The translations under genes were made by a program, and so were the position numbers. A DNA stretch of 64,000 nt, from contig CAZWEO010000016.1 of the NCBI GenBank assembly GCA_964633115.1, positions 3,428 to 67,427 of the forward strand. Direction: 5' to 3'. Source of the stretch: B30-G6 sp964633115 (lineage in GTDB: Bacteria; Desulfobacterota; Desulfobacteria; Desulfobacterales; B30-G6). Positions 24,811-34,198 of this stretch are shown here, one piece after another. The first letter of the stretch is position 1. Every line of letters starts with the position of its first letter. The notes below the pieces were generated by a model, which saw only the letters and a program-made list of their open reading frames with translations, had not been told where the DNA came from and did no database searches.

Positions 24811-25905
24811 CTATTTTTCCTCCTCTGATGTTTCAGATCCCGCTGCTTGATCGTCCTTGCTTTCTTCGGCCGCTTGTTTGGCGGCCTCTTCCAAGGCTCT
24901 TTTCACTTCCAGGTTGATGGCGGCTTCTTTTTCCTTGGTCATGGCATCCTTCATTTCTGCCAGCTTGACCTTCATTTCTTCATTGGCGTCGGCCACCGTA
25001 CTGGCAATGGCGTCGATCCGTTCTTCATCGGCAATTTTATCTTTGCGTTTTGAAATGGCATAAATCCCGGTGAGAAGCACTGGCCACAGCGCTACTACCA
25101 CAGGTACCGCTGCCAAAGGTCCTGCTGTATAGCTTGACGCAGCTAGATTGCCGAGATCCTCCCGCATGCCGATCTTAGAAAACGGCAATCCGGATAGGTA
25201 AAGCCAGCTGGTGCCGCCCATCTCATATTCGCCGTAAATATGATCGATATACATATCAGGATACTTACTTATCCGCTGCCGCGCCAGCTTGATCATGTTC
25301 TCTCGGGGACCAAACGACAGCGCTTCCTTGGGGCAGGACGCTACGCAGCCGGGAAGCTCACCTTTCTCTATCAATGGTTGACACATGGTGCATTTCATAA
25401 CCCGTGGTTCTAATACTTCATCGTACTCGTACGTGGGAATATTAAACGGGCAAGCAATCATGCAGTAGCGGCAACCCACACATAGAGATTCATCATAGAC
25501 GACAGCACCAGTCTCGACTTTCCGCAGTGCCCGTACAAAACAGGCCGAGGCACATGCTGGTTCCAGGCAGTGGTTGCACTGGTTTTTAACGAAATACGGC
25601 TGTTTGCCACCATTTTTCGGAAATTGATTGACTACCGTGAAGGCATCCCAACGGGTGCGTCGCGGTGCGCTCAAAACCGTCAAATCGTTAAAGGGTTTTT
25701 CTGGTGCTGGCAGTTTGTTAACCTGGTTGCAGGCTTGCTCACATTTGCGGCACCCGATACATCGGGTCGTATCGTGCAGGAGTCCAAACGCACCCGGATA
25801 GCCGTCAAACTGTTTGTTCGAAGCTGCTTCGGCTGTCTTTGCGCCGGTCACGCCCACACCGGCGGCACTTAACCAGCCCAGGAACTGTCTTCGGGATAGG
25901 CCCAT
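24811..25905 (-). CDS. hmcB: Hmc complex periplasmic iron-sulfur protein HmcB
   Basis: 364 residues (HmcB 370). Tat signal SRRQFLGWLSAAGVGVTGAK at the N-terminus, then 4Fe-4S ligands CIGCRKCEQAC (about 49-59), CNHCLEPACASAC (about 110-122), CVGCRYCMIACPF (about 142-154), and CTMCQ...CVASCP. A membrane helix follows at about 270-295, and a charged coiled-coil tail of about 70 residues (ADEERIDAIASTVADANEEM...) extends into the cytosol. It transfers electrons between the cytochrome HmcA and the membrane subunits. The stop is TAG. Confidence 0.92.
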   Translation of the reverse strand: MGLSRRQFLGWLSAAGVGVTGAKTAEAASNKQFDGYPGAFGLLHDTTRCIGCRKCEQACNQVNKLPAPEKPFNDLTVLSAPRRTRWDAFTVVNQFPKNGGKQPYFVKNQCNHCLEPACASACFVRALRKVETGAVVYDESLCVGCRYCMIACPFNIPTYEYDEVLEPRVMKCTMCQPLIEKGELPGCVASCPKEALSFGPRENMIKLARQRISKYPDMYIDHIYGEYEMGGTSWLYLSGLPFSKIGMREDLGNLAASSYTAGPLAAVPVVVALWPVLLTGIYAISKRKDKIADEERIDAIASTVADANEEMKVKLAEMKDAMTKEKEAAINLEVKRALEEAAKQAAEESKDDQAAGSETSEEEK

Positions 25906-25922
25906 AATTTCACCTCAACTGT

Positions 25923-25995
25923 GACGGTTTCGTAAAAAGCCCAACTTCTGCGTTGTGCAGCACGCACTTGAATTTGAACACTTTACAAAACCGTC
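25923..25995. repeat. MITE-like inverted repeat between hmcA and hmcB
   Basis: Arms GACGGTTTCGTAAA (25923-25936) and TTTACAAAACCGTC (25982-25995) are inverted with one mismatch, separated by 45 bases. The rest of the gap (25996-26154) is without a gene and ends with a short family A piece (26121-26150). It lies within the hmc mRNA. Confidence 0.75.
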
Positions 25996-26154
25996 TGATT
26001 TCATCTTGTATGATTATATCCATAATAAATAGGTATCTGATTTATTTATTTCTTGGTTGAGTCCCCTTGGGTGGTATCCCAATGAGTCATATTTCAAACA
26101 CTGTCTGCTTTTTGACCATTAGCAGCTAACAGCATATAGTCTACAGCCTCAGCG

Positions 26155-27771
26155 TTATCCTGCTTTGGGCTTATGACATTTATTGCAATCCGTTGCCGCG
26201 GGCTCCTTGATTTCCATATTCTGATGACATTTCATGCATTGCCCGTGATAAGCACCCATCAGCCCGGGTCTGCCATCCTGCAGGTTTTTAAATGCCTCGC
26301 CATGACAGGAAGCACATTTTGGCGGTTTCAGCGATGCCGGACTATTGTGATGGCACCCCATGCACATAGTTGTGGGTTGATCGTGAAAGTGTTCGGCCAT
26401 TCCATTTTTTGCAATACGTTCCTCGATACTCCTGAAAATTTGACGATGTGGAAAATTAGCGTCTTCATACTCCTTGGATAGAACTCCGATGATGACTTTT
26501 TCCGGGATATCCTCGTCTAAAATGGGTAAATTATCATTGGAATTGTCCTGAACGGTATTGGTGACCAATTCAGCTTTGGCGGTTGCGCCCATGGGCCATG
26601 GACCCAATTCAGAACGATCGATGCGGTGACACAGGCTACAGTTTTCCTCCACAAACGGTTTGACTGGCATGCTGGCATGACAGCCAGCACAATTCTTTTC
26701 TTTTTGAGCCGTTTTATGGCAACCGATGCAACTACGCGCGGAGTCGCCCGAATGCATGGCCAGGGCCAACTGCACTTTGCCACCGTCCGGGAGGCCGGTT
26801 TCCGTGTGGCAGTCACCACATTTTTTCAAGGTTTCGTGGTGGCAGGAACGGCAGGTCTGATTGGTTGATTCATGCACAGCGTGTTTAAATGGTACCGGAT
26901 CCATTTGTTTGGCCGCCATTTCTGCATCTGCCGGGGTACCTGCCATCCAGCTGGCCAATAGCGCAAATTCCGGCTGATTGCGCTGCATACGTGGAACAGA
27001 GGTAAGCACCTCGATGGCCTGTTGAGCTTCGGCGCTGTGGCACCCGGCACATTCGACCGGCCCCGCCTTTTTCTGCAACACAGCCAAACCCTGGTGACAA
27101 TTAACGCAGGCATCATGTGAGGCCGTATGAATGGCCGCACCTGTTTCTGTTTTCATTTCTCTATGGCAATAACGACAGCTACCTTCTTCACCTTTGGCAT
27201 AGACGGTTTTTTGTCGGGCGTTGTCGTAGATGTGATGGCAAGCACTACAGTTAGCTGTATCTTTTCTGGATTGGCGTTGAATCTGCTGCGAGGACTCGTG
27301 ACGATAGTGAAGTGATTTGTCAAAAGGTATCGGCAGCCAAGAACTCATGAATTCGGGCTTGGTCTTATGGCAGGATCGACAATCCCCGGTTATGGGCCCT
27401 GAGGGCTTGCCTTCAGCTTCGGTTTTTTCATGACAGGCGATACAGTTTGCATGATAGAGGTCCATATCTGTCTCAGTGGAACCATCTTTGAGACGCGAAT
27501 ATTTGAAAACATAGCCTTGGTCTTTTTCCAAATGACAAGTGCTGCACTTTTTATCTTGGGGAACACGCTCGGTGTGAGCGTCATGCAGGAACTGTACAGC
27601 GGGCATTATCTCGCCCCCAGGTATCGATGGGAGGTCAATCATCAGGATATCCGGTCGATGGGCATCCGGATCTGTTTTGCTGTAGACACTTGCAATTACA
27701 AAAAACACGCCCACCAGAATGATTACTGGAACGATGCCTTGACGCCATCGAAAAGGTCGTCTGTTTGCCAT
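26155..27771 (-). CDS. hmcA: High-molecular-weight cytochrome c HmcA (16 haems)
   Basis: 538 residues (HmcA 545). Membrane-anchored signal (GIVPVIILVGVFFVIASVYS) at the N-terminus, then 16 CxxCH haem motifs, which I counted (CSTCH, CIACH, CRSCH, CSACH, CRYCH, CVNCH, CAGCH, CRSCH, CGDCH, CIGCH, CAGCH, CSLCH, CMGCH, CASCH, CMKCH, CNKCH), as in the D. vulgaris protein. It is the periplasmic electron entry point, taking electrons from hydrogenase via cytochrome c3. First gene of hmcABCDEF; ATG preceded by AAGGAAGG. Signs of regulation are in the upstream region. Confidence 0.95.
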   Translation of the reverse strand: MANRRPFRWRQGIVPVIILVGVFFVIASVYSKTDPDAHRPDILMIDLPSIPGGEIMPAVQFLHDAHTERVPQDKKCSTCHLEKDQGYVFKYSRLKDGSTETDMDLYHANCIACHEKTEAEGKPSGPITGDCRSCHKTKPEFMSSWLPIPFDKSLHYRHESSQQIQRQSRKDTANCSACHHIYDNARQKTVYAKGEEGSCRYCHREMKTETGAAIHTASHDACVNCHQGLAVLQKKAGPVECAGCHSAEAQQAIEVLTSVPRMQRNQPEFALLASWMAGTPADAEMAAKQMDPVPFKHAVHESTNQTCRSCHHETLKKCGDCHTETGLPDGGKVQLALAMHSGDSARSCIGCHKTAQKEKNCAGCHASMPVKPFVEENCSLCHRIDRSELGPWPMGATAKAELVTNTVQDNSNDNLPILDEDIPEKVIIGVLSKEYEDANFPHRQIFRSIEERIAKNGMAEHFHDQPTTMCMGCHHNSPASLKPPKCASCHGEAFKNLQDGRPGLMGAYHGQCMKCHQNMEIKEPAATDCNKCHKPKAG

Positions 27772-28326
27772 ATTACCTTCCTTTATTAGAAACAGTTAGT
27801 TCTATTTTAGGGCAGTTCTCTTTTCTCAAAAACCTGGGTAAGAAACACATTTTGTGCTGATACATGTTTTTAATGTGTCGTTTTAATAAAGCCGATCTTT
27901 TTCATAAATTTTCATGCATTCACGTGAAAAATAATTGGAGACATTTTGTGACAAAAACTGTTTTATGCTTGGTTGTGGGCGTTTGGGCATGAAAATTTAT
28001 TTCCTATCATTATGATAGGACATATCCCTACCAATTTTATAGGATTTGTCAAGTTCAAATCGTTATTCATATGCATTTTAGCCAGTTGACCACCGAACAT
28101 GCTAAAACTCCTTAAGGTGAGTTCGAACACCCTCGGTGATCTATGCATTTCGCATCACCTGAATCCCAGAAATTTAGCTATAATATTTTGTCATATAACG
28201 TATTCTTATAATTAGGTTGACCTATAGGATCTTTTTATTTATTACCCCTGGAATTAGGTTGGATTAAGAAATCGCTTCAATATAATTTGAGTCAAAGAGG
28301 TTCCCAACTTTAGATTCGGGGATCGC
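27772..28326. promoter_or_regulatory. Divergent region between hmcA and the methylamine-type cluster
   Basis: This AT-rich 555-base gap holds the promoters of hmcA (minus) and the dehydrogenase/mttB genes (plus). Three palindromes stand out: ATTTTCA-N11-TGAAAAT (27908-27932), TCCTATCATTATGATAGGA (28002-28020), and GGTGAT-N13-ATCACC (28135-28159). The first or second is a candidate site for Rrf2 or a similar regulator; no -10/-35 pair is clear. No gene or tRNA is seen here, in particular no tRNA-Pyl. Confidence 0.45.
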
Positions 28327-28740
28327 ATGCCGAAAATAGTCATCACAGATGCAAAAATGAGAATGTTGCACAGTGTATGGCCGGAAGTGCAATCTTGGGG
28401 GACGCCCGTTGTGACAGAAAACGACGATGCCGATACCCTTTTACGGGCCGTTTCTGACGCTGATCTACTCATCATCTGCTACGCCACAATCACCCGACGA
28501 ATTATCCTATCTGCCACCAAGCTGAAGGCTATCTTAAAGTGGGGCGTTGGTGTCGATTCCATCGACCTGGCAGCTGCAAACGAGGTTGGATTGCCGGTAT
28601 GTCATTGCCCGACCTATGGAACCAGCACCATAGCCGATCATGCTTTCGCACTTTTAATTGCGCTGGCACGAAAATTAATCCCACTGGTTAATATGACCCG
28701 GCAAAAAGGCTGGATTCTGAAAACAGACGAAAGGAAATTG
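28327..28740 (+). pseudogene. D-2-hydroxyacid dehydrogenase, truncated N-terminal fragment
   Basis: The first about 125 residues follow the SerA/hydroxypyruvate-reductase family: MPKIVITDAKMRMLHSVW, LKAILKWGVGVDSIDLAAAN and TSTIADHAFALLIALARKLI. Then similarity stops (near GWILKTDE), before the GxGxxG nucleotide-binding motif. The frame continues out of register to 29109 with nonsense sequence over the mttB gene. The NAD-binding domain is lost, so it is probably nonfunctional. The cut lies immediately before mttB1, which suggests a deletion or insertion here. Confidence 0.75.
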
Positions 28741-28742
28741 GT

Positions 28743-30194
28743 ATGCAGTTTGCAGAATTGCTTGATACAAATGCGGTACTGGAAATTCACTTGGCCTCGT
28801 TGGAAATTCTGGAACAGGTGGGAATCAAAGTCCAAAATGAAAAAGCCCGCCGTATTTTCGCCAAACACAACTGCCAGGTGGATGGCAGCAGCAACATCGT
28901 CAAGTTTCCCCACCAGGTGGTGGAGGAATACCGGCGTACCTTTCCCCCCACCTTTACCTTTAAAGGCAGAGATCCTGATTCTGACCGGACCATACCTGCG
29001 GATCGTCCGGTCATTGTCACAGCTTCGTCGGCACCCAATATACTGGATCCGGTTACCGGCAAGGAAAGAAGAGCCACTTCGCATGATATGGCCAATATCG
29101 CCTTTTTAATCAATGAGCTTTCCGGGTACGATGTATTTTCCATATCGACCTTGGCAGATGATGCGCCGGCAGGCCAGTTCAGCCTATCGCGATTTTATCC
29201 GGCTTTAAAAAATTGCACCAAGCCGGTCCGCGGCAACACCCCCAATATGAAGGATCTGATGGATGTACTCGAACTTGGATCCATTATTGCGGGCGGAAAA
29301 GAGGCCTATGACGAGCGCCCGCTGATTACGCACCACTGCTGCCCGGTCATTTAGCCTCTGACCATGGATGTCGATTCCACTGAAAGCCTGATGTATCTCG
29401 TGGAAAACAATCTGCCGGTGTATGGCACCATTGTTCCTAATGCCGGCTTGACGGCTCCTATGTCGCTCATCGGCAGTTTGGCTTTGGGAAATGCCGAGTT
29501 TCTGGCCATGAGCGCCTTGAAGCAGATGATTCGCCCGGGCACACCCATGATTTACGCTACGCTATCCACCGTAGGTGATTTGCGTTCCGGCAGCTACACC
29601 CCGGGAGCCGTTGAAACCGGTTTAATGCACATGGCTCACTGCCAAATGGCCCGGTTTTACGGCGTTCCATCCGGCGGCTATATCGGATTGACCAACGCCC
29701 ATCTCAATGACGCCCAGTCGGGTTATGAAACCGGTATGGGTACGACTGCGGCCGCCCTGTCCGGATCCGACATGCTGAACATGGGCGGATTGCTCGACAG
29801 TCTCATGGCTTTTGATTTTGCCAAGGCCGTTATCGACAACGAGATCGGAATGATGTTGAAACGTTTTGTACATGTACCGCGTGTCAATCCAGACCGTTTG
29901 GCTCTGGATGTGATATCACAGGTGGGACCGGGCGGTTCCTTTATGGAAACCGCGCATACGATGGCACACATGCGGGAAACCGCATTCCTTACGCGCATCG
30001 CTGACCGGGAAATGCGCAGTTCCTGGGAAGACGCAGGCCGGCCGGATATCCAATCTCGCGCCTTAAAACAGGTAAATTCGATATTAGGCCGGAAAAACTC
30101 GAATACGATTTCAAATGAAATCGACACCCAGATCCGGGATCGGTTTGCCGGTTTGGTTGCCGGAGAAGCGCGCTGGCCAATAAATCCATCGTAA
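28743..30194 (+). CDS. MttB-family methyltransferase with in-frame TAG at a non-canonical site
   Basis: Read through TAG at 29352-29354 (codon 204), the frame runs 483 codons and matches trimethylamine/glycine-betaine methyltransferases along its length: LEIHLASLEILEQVGIKV (N-terminus), PGTPMIYATLSTVGDLRSG, LDVISQVGPGG at the end. Aligned with the next gene, the TAG replaces Ser in the conserved CPI-S-PL motif (here HHCCPVI-O-PLTM), while at the canonical pyrrolysine position (codon 316, aligned to codon 329 of the second gene) it has Leu (TTG). It may carry pyrrolysine at the odd site, or the codon may be a recent nonsense mutation. ATG 28743 has AAGGAAA upstream. Specificity is unknown, perhaps betaine-type. 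Confidence 0.75.
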
Positions 30195-30239
30195 CCAATT
30201 TATGAGGTAGAGAAGCTGCTTCAAAAAAAGGAGACCACC

Positions 30240-31718
30240 GTGACCATCAGAACTGTCCAACCAGGATTCAGTCAAACCGCCGGTATCGGATTGAAAATGT
30301 ATTCGGATGACGAATTGCAAAGGGTCCATCTGGCCACATTGGATGTGCTTTGGCATGTGGGCGTTAAAGTCCAAAGCGAGGAGGCCATTCAAATTTTTGA
30401 TGGGAGCGGATGTGCCGTAGATAACAAGTCCGGGCTGGTAAGAATTCCGGCTCACCTGGTCGAAGATGCCATCCGCTCATGCCCACCTACCTTCAGAGCC
30501 TGCGGCCGGGAGATTTCCAAGGATTTTGTATGTGAGCAGGACCGCGTGGGATTTGTCAATTTTGGTGAAGCACCCCAGATGATCGATCCACACACGCGCC
30601 AATTGAGAAAATCAGAACGCAAAGATGTGGATCAAGCTACACGATTTCTGGATGCCCTTGATCAGATTGCTGTTTTTGAACGCCCCCTGACACCCAGCGA
30701 TATGAACCAGCAAATCAGCTGCCTCTACAACATTAAATCCTATTATGAAAACTGTACCAAACATGGCTATATCGGCATCAACTCTGTCGAAAACCTGCAA
30801 ACCTGCTATCAAATGGCCGTAGCCGTAGCCGGAAGCACAGAAAAATTTAGAGCAAGACCCAATTTTTCGACGACCTGCGATCCGATTAGCCCCCTGCTGC
30901 ATTCCCAAGAAGCCTGCGATATTATGATCGAATCTTGTCGCCTGGGAATCCCCCTGAAAATCAATGCCATGGGCCTGGCCGGTGGAACAACCTGTGTCAA
31001 CTTGGCTGGTACCTTGGTCACCCATAATGCCGAGATTTTGAGCATGGTGGTATTGGGACAGCTGGTTCAAAGAGGCCATCCCATGGTCTATGGTACCTCG
31101 ACCGGTATCATGGATTTAAAAACCGGCCTGGCCAGTATCGGTTGCCCCGAGTTGGGATTGTTTAGCGCAGCCATCGCTAAATTAGCCCAATTCTATTCCA
31201 TGCCCACCTGGGTTGCCGGTGGTTAGGTTGATAGCAAATTGCCTGATGCGCAAGCAGCCCACGAATTTACATTAACGGCCTTAATACCAGCGTTGGCAGG
31301 TGCCAACATGATCTACGGGGTCGGGATGCTTGACAGCGGGATGACCTGGGATTACGCCCAGGCCGTGATGCAAAACGAAATGGTCCGTATGATTGTGGCT
31401 ACTGTCCAGGGAATCCCCCTAACAGATGAAGACATGTCTTTGGATGTTATTGCCGCAGTTGGACCCGGCGGGGAATACATCACCCACGAGCACACCTTGG
31501 AACATATGCAACGGCAATCGCGTGTTGATCTGTTTGACCGCAACACACGCGAAGTCTGGGAAGCCGGAGGTAAAAAGGATATCGTCGAGCTATCCTACGA
31601 AAAAGCCCTACATATATTGGAGACGCACACTCCTGAACCACTGTCCGAATCTGTCAAAAACTCGTTGAACCAGATCTTTACAGAAGCGGAAGAGAGGCAT
31701 CAAAGGAGCATGAAATGA
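30240..31718 (+). CDS. mttB: Pyrrolysine-containing trimethylamine methyltransferase (MttB type)
   Basis: 492 residues read through TAG at 31224-31226 (codon 329), close to Pyl334 of the 495-residue archaeal MttB. Context: PTWVAGG-O-VDSKLPDAQ, followed by ALIPALAGANMIYGVGML and GPGGEYITHEHTLEHMQRQS. The protein transfers a methyl group from trimethylamine (or a related amine) to a corrinoid protein, which is not in the window. GTG start with AAAGGAG upstream, 45 bases after the first mttB homologue. The stop overlaps the ATG of the following flavoprotein (ATGA), so they are co-translated. Standard translation would break it into two ORFs. Confidence 0.9.
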
Positions 31719-34171
31719 AAAAAACGATGGAAGAGCGCTCGAAAATTGTGATTGTTGGCGGTGGCATTGTTGGTTGCTGCACGGCATATCATTTGGCCAA
31801 AGGTGGTGAAACGGATGTCGTTCTTGTTGAAAAACATGATCTGACAAGTGGCAGTACCTGTCAAGCTGCCGGGATGGTCACACAGTTTCACACAAACCTG
31901 ACGATGATGCGCATGCGTCAGTACAGTGTTGAATTGTACCAGGGGTTTTATGCCGAGGACGGTGAAGTATCCGGCTGGAACCATACGGGTAGTATTCGCA
32001 TGGCTTCAAGCCCCGATCAACTGATAAGCTTGAAACAAGCGGTGAGTAAGGCTCGTGGTATTGGTCTGGACATCGAATTACTGACCCCGGAAGAAACTCA
32101 GACGCTCTATCCGGAAATAGGCCTGGATGAGGTAGCCGGCAGCATCCACCTGCCAATGGATGGCTGGGTTGATCCGCATACAGTGACCACTTACATGGCT
32201 AAGAAGGCCAGGGAAATGGGGGTAACATTTTACACCAATACACTGGTTCAGGACATTGAATTGACAGATCTAGGTGCGATTCAAGCGGTTGTTACCAGCA
32301 AAGGCCGTATCGAATGTGAGATCATGGTTAACGCTGCTGGCATGTGGGCCGGGCGTGTCGCCGAGATGGCCGGTTCCTTTTTGCCGATTGTCCCAGTGCA
32401 GCACCAGCACATGACGACGATGGCGATGGATGACAGGAAGTTTAGTCCGAATACCCCGGTGTTGAGGGATCCGGACAACTTGACCTATATTCGTGAGGAA
32501 GTCGGTGGGGTACTCATCGGTGGATTTGAATTAAATCCGGAAACCTGGCACGAAGACGGGGTTCCGTGGGAGCATAATGCTGAACCCATCAGCTCAAGAT
32601 GGGATCTCTACACACCGATATTGGAAGGCGCAATGAAACGCGTTCCGATTCTGCAGCAAGCCGATGCACAGGAGCTGGTGAACCATCCTGACGGATTTAC
32701 ACCTGACGCGATTCCGTGTGTCGGTCCTTGTCCTGATGTCCCGGGATTGTGGGCAGCTGCAGGCATGAGTATTAATGGTTTCGCGACCGGTGGCGGTATG
32801 GGCAAGGAGCTGGCTGACTGGATTATAAATGGATTACCAAACCTGGATATGACCGCGTATGATGTACGACGCTTTGGTGATCACTACAAAAATATGGAAT
32901 ATGTTGCAGCCCGTTGTCGTGAGAATTATAAGTATTACTACTACTTGAAGTTCCCACTGGATGATTACACATGGGGGCGCCCATTACGGACCAGCCCTCT
33001 GTATGAACGTCTGAAAGATGATGGCGCGGTTTTCGGCGAGAAAAACGGTATGGAGCGTGTGAACTACTTCCGAACCGATAAACAGTGGAAGATGGAAGCC
33101 GAAGCGCAACGGGAGGACTTCAAATGGGATCGCCCGAATTACTTTGATCAATCCGCTAAAGAACACAAAGCTTGTCGCGAACGGGTTGGACTGCTGGATA
33201 TGAGCAGTTTCGGTAAAATTGATATCACCGGTTCCGGCGCCATGGCACTCCTGCAAAAAGTGGCTTCCAACGATATTGACAGGCCCGTCGGCTCGCTCAC
33301 CTATACCCAGTTCTGCGACAGCCGCGGTGGGATACAGAGCGATTTGACAATATCCCGTTTGGGTGAAGCCGAGTTTCGGTTGATTACCGGCACCAGCAGC
33401 ACTTCGTTTGATCTAGGCTGGCTGGGATTCAATCGTATCGAGGGTGATTCGGTCGAGATAAAAAACGTTTCGGCTGATTACGCTTGTATTTGCCTGTGGG
33501 GGCCCAAGTCCCGTGTGACCTTAGCGAAAGTAACCGACGCCGATTTGTCCAATGAGGGATTTCCCTATATGACCACTCAGACCATTTCAGTTAACGGGAT
33601 TGCAGTTCAGGCCAACCGGGTCAGTTATGCTGGTGAGCTTGGCTGGGAAGTTTACCCGGCAGCGGGAAATTCGGTTGCCGTTTGGGATGCCTTGCTGGCT
33701 GCAGGTGAAGAATTCAATATTATGCCGGTCGGCTATCGGGCGATTGATTCCTTGCGGCTGGAGAAAGGCTTCCTGGCCTGGGGCGGGGACATTTCACCGG
33801 ATGAAAATCCGCTGGAAGCCGGATTGGGTTTTGCCGTCCGGCTGGAGAAAGGTGATTTTATCGGTCGCGACGCCATTCAAAAATACAAAGAAGAAGGCAT
33901 CAAGCAAGTCATCTGTTCGGTGTTGATCGAAAGAGACGCCTGTATTCTGTACGGTGGCGAAGCGGTTTATCACAGTGGCGAAGCGGTTGCGCGTCTGAGA
34001 AGCGGGGGATATGGCCACACCATCGGGAAGAATATTGGTTTTGCCTACTTGCCAACGGAGTTGGCCAAACCAGGGACAAAAGTTGAAATTGACAGCTTCT
34101 GCGAGAAGATCCCGGCAGTGGTTGGTCCGTTGTGCAATTACGATTCAAAGGGCGAAAAAGTCCGAGCGTAA
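31715..34171 (+). CDS. Dimethylglycine/sarcosine dehydrogenase-like flavoprotein with GcvT domains
   Basis: 818 residues. N-terminal DAO/FAD domain (IVIVGGGIVGCCTAYHLAKGG, residues about 9-29), the middle FAO-type linker, then GCV_T domain (about 425-700) and C-terminal barrel domain, as in dimethylglycine dehydrogenase, with folate-dependent demethylation. The FAD-linking His in DMGDH (STWHAAGL) is replaced: STCQAAGMVTQFH, so FAD is probably not covalent. It overlaps mttB by four bases and may demethylate dimethylglycine or sarcosine-like products. Tetrahydrofolate as methyl acceptor is inferred from the family. Confidence 0.85.
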   Translation: MKKTMEERSKIVIVGGGIVGCCTAYHLAKGGETDVVLVEKHDLTSGSTCQAAGMVTQFHTNLTMMRMRQYSVELYQGFYAEDGEVSGWNHTGSIRMASSPDQLISLKQAVSKARGIGLDIELLTPEETQTLYPEIGLDEVAGSIHLPMDGWVDPHTVTTYMAKKAREMGVTFYTNTLVQDIELTDLGAIQAVVTSKGRIECEIMVNAAGMWAGRVAEMAGSFLPIVPVQHQHMTTMAMDDRKFSPNTPVLRDPDNLTYIREEVGGVLIGGFELNPETWHEDGVPWEHNAEPISSRWDLYTPILEGAMKRVPILQQADAQELVNHPDGFTPDAIPCVGPCPDVPGLWAAAGMSINGFATGGGMGKELADWIINGLPNLDMTAYDVRRFGDHYKNMEYVAARCRENYKYYYYLKFPLDDYTWGRPLRTSPLYERLKDDGAVFGEKNGMERVNYFRTDKQWKMEAEAQREDFKWDRPNYFDQSAKEHKACRERVGLLDMSSFGKIDITGSGAMALLQKVASNDIDRPVGSLTYTQFCDSRGGIQSDLTISRLGEAEFRLITGTSSTSFDLGWLGFNRIEGDSVEIKNVSADYACICLWGPKSRVTLAKVTDADLSNEGFPYMTTQTISVNGIAVQANRVSYAGELGWEVYPAAGNSVAVWDALLAAGEEFNIMPVGYRAIDSLRLEKGFLAWGGDISPDENPLEAGLGFAVRLEKGDFIGRDAIQKYKEEGIKQVICSVLIERDACILYGGEAVYHSGEAVARLRSGGYGHTIGKNIGFAYLPTELAKPGTKVEIDSFCEKIPAVVGPLCNYDSKGEKVRA

Positions 34172-34198
34172 CCCGGAGAAGTAATTTTAAGATGGTTT

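Noticed and set aside
27963..28148. 61-residue minus-strand frame upstream of hmcA
   Set aside because: Overlaps palindromes, no ribosome site or family; probably chance.
27772..28326. tRNA-Pyl or corrinoid riboswitch near the mttB cluster
   Set aside because: No CTCTAAA anticodon arm or B12-box-like sequence was seen in this gap.
28327..29109. 260-residue dehydrogenase frame
   Set aside because: Only the first 125 residues have similarity; the rest is out-of-frame sequence of the mttB gene. Kept as a truncated gene.
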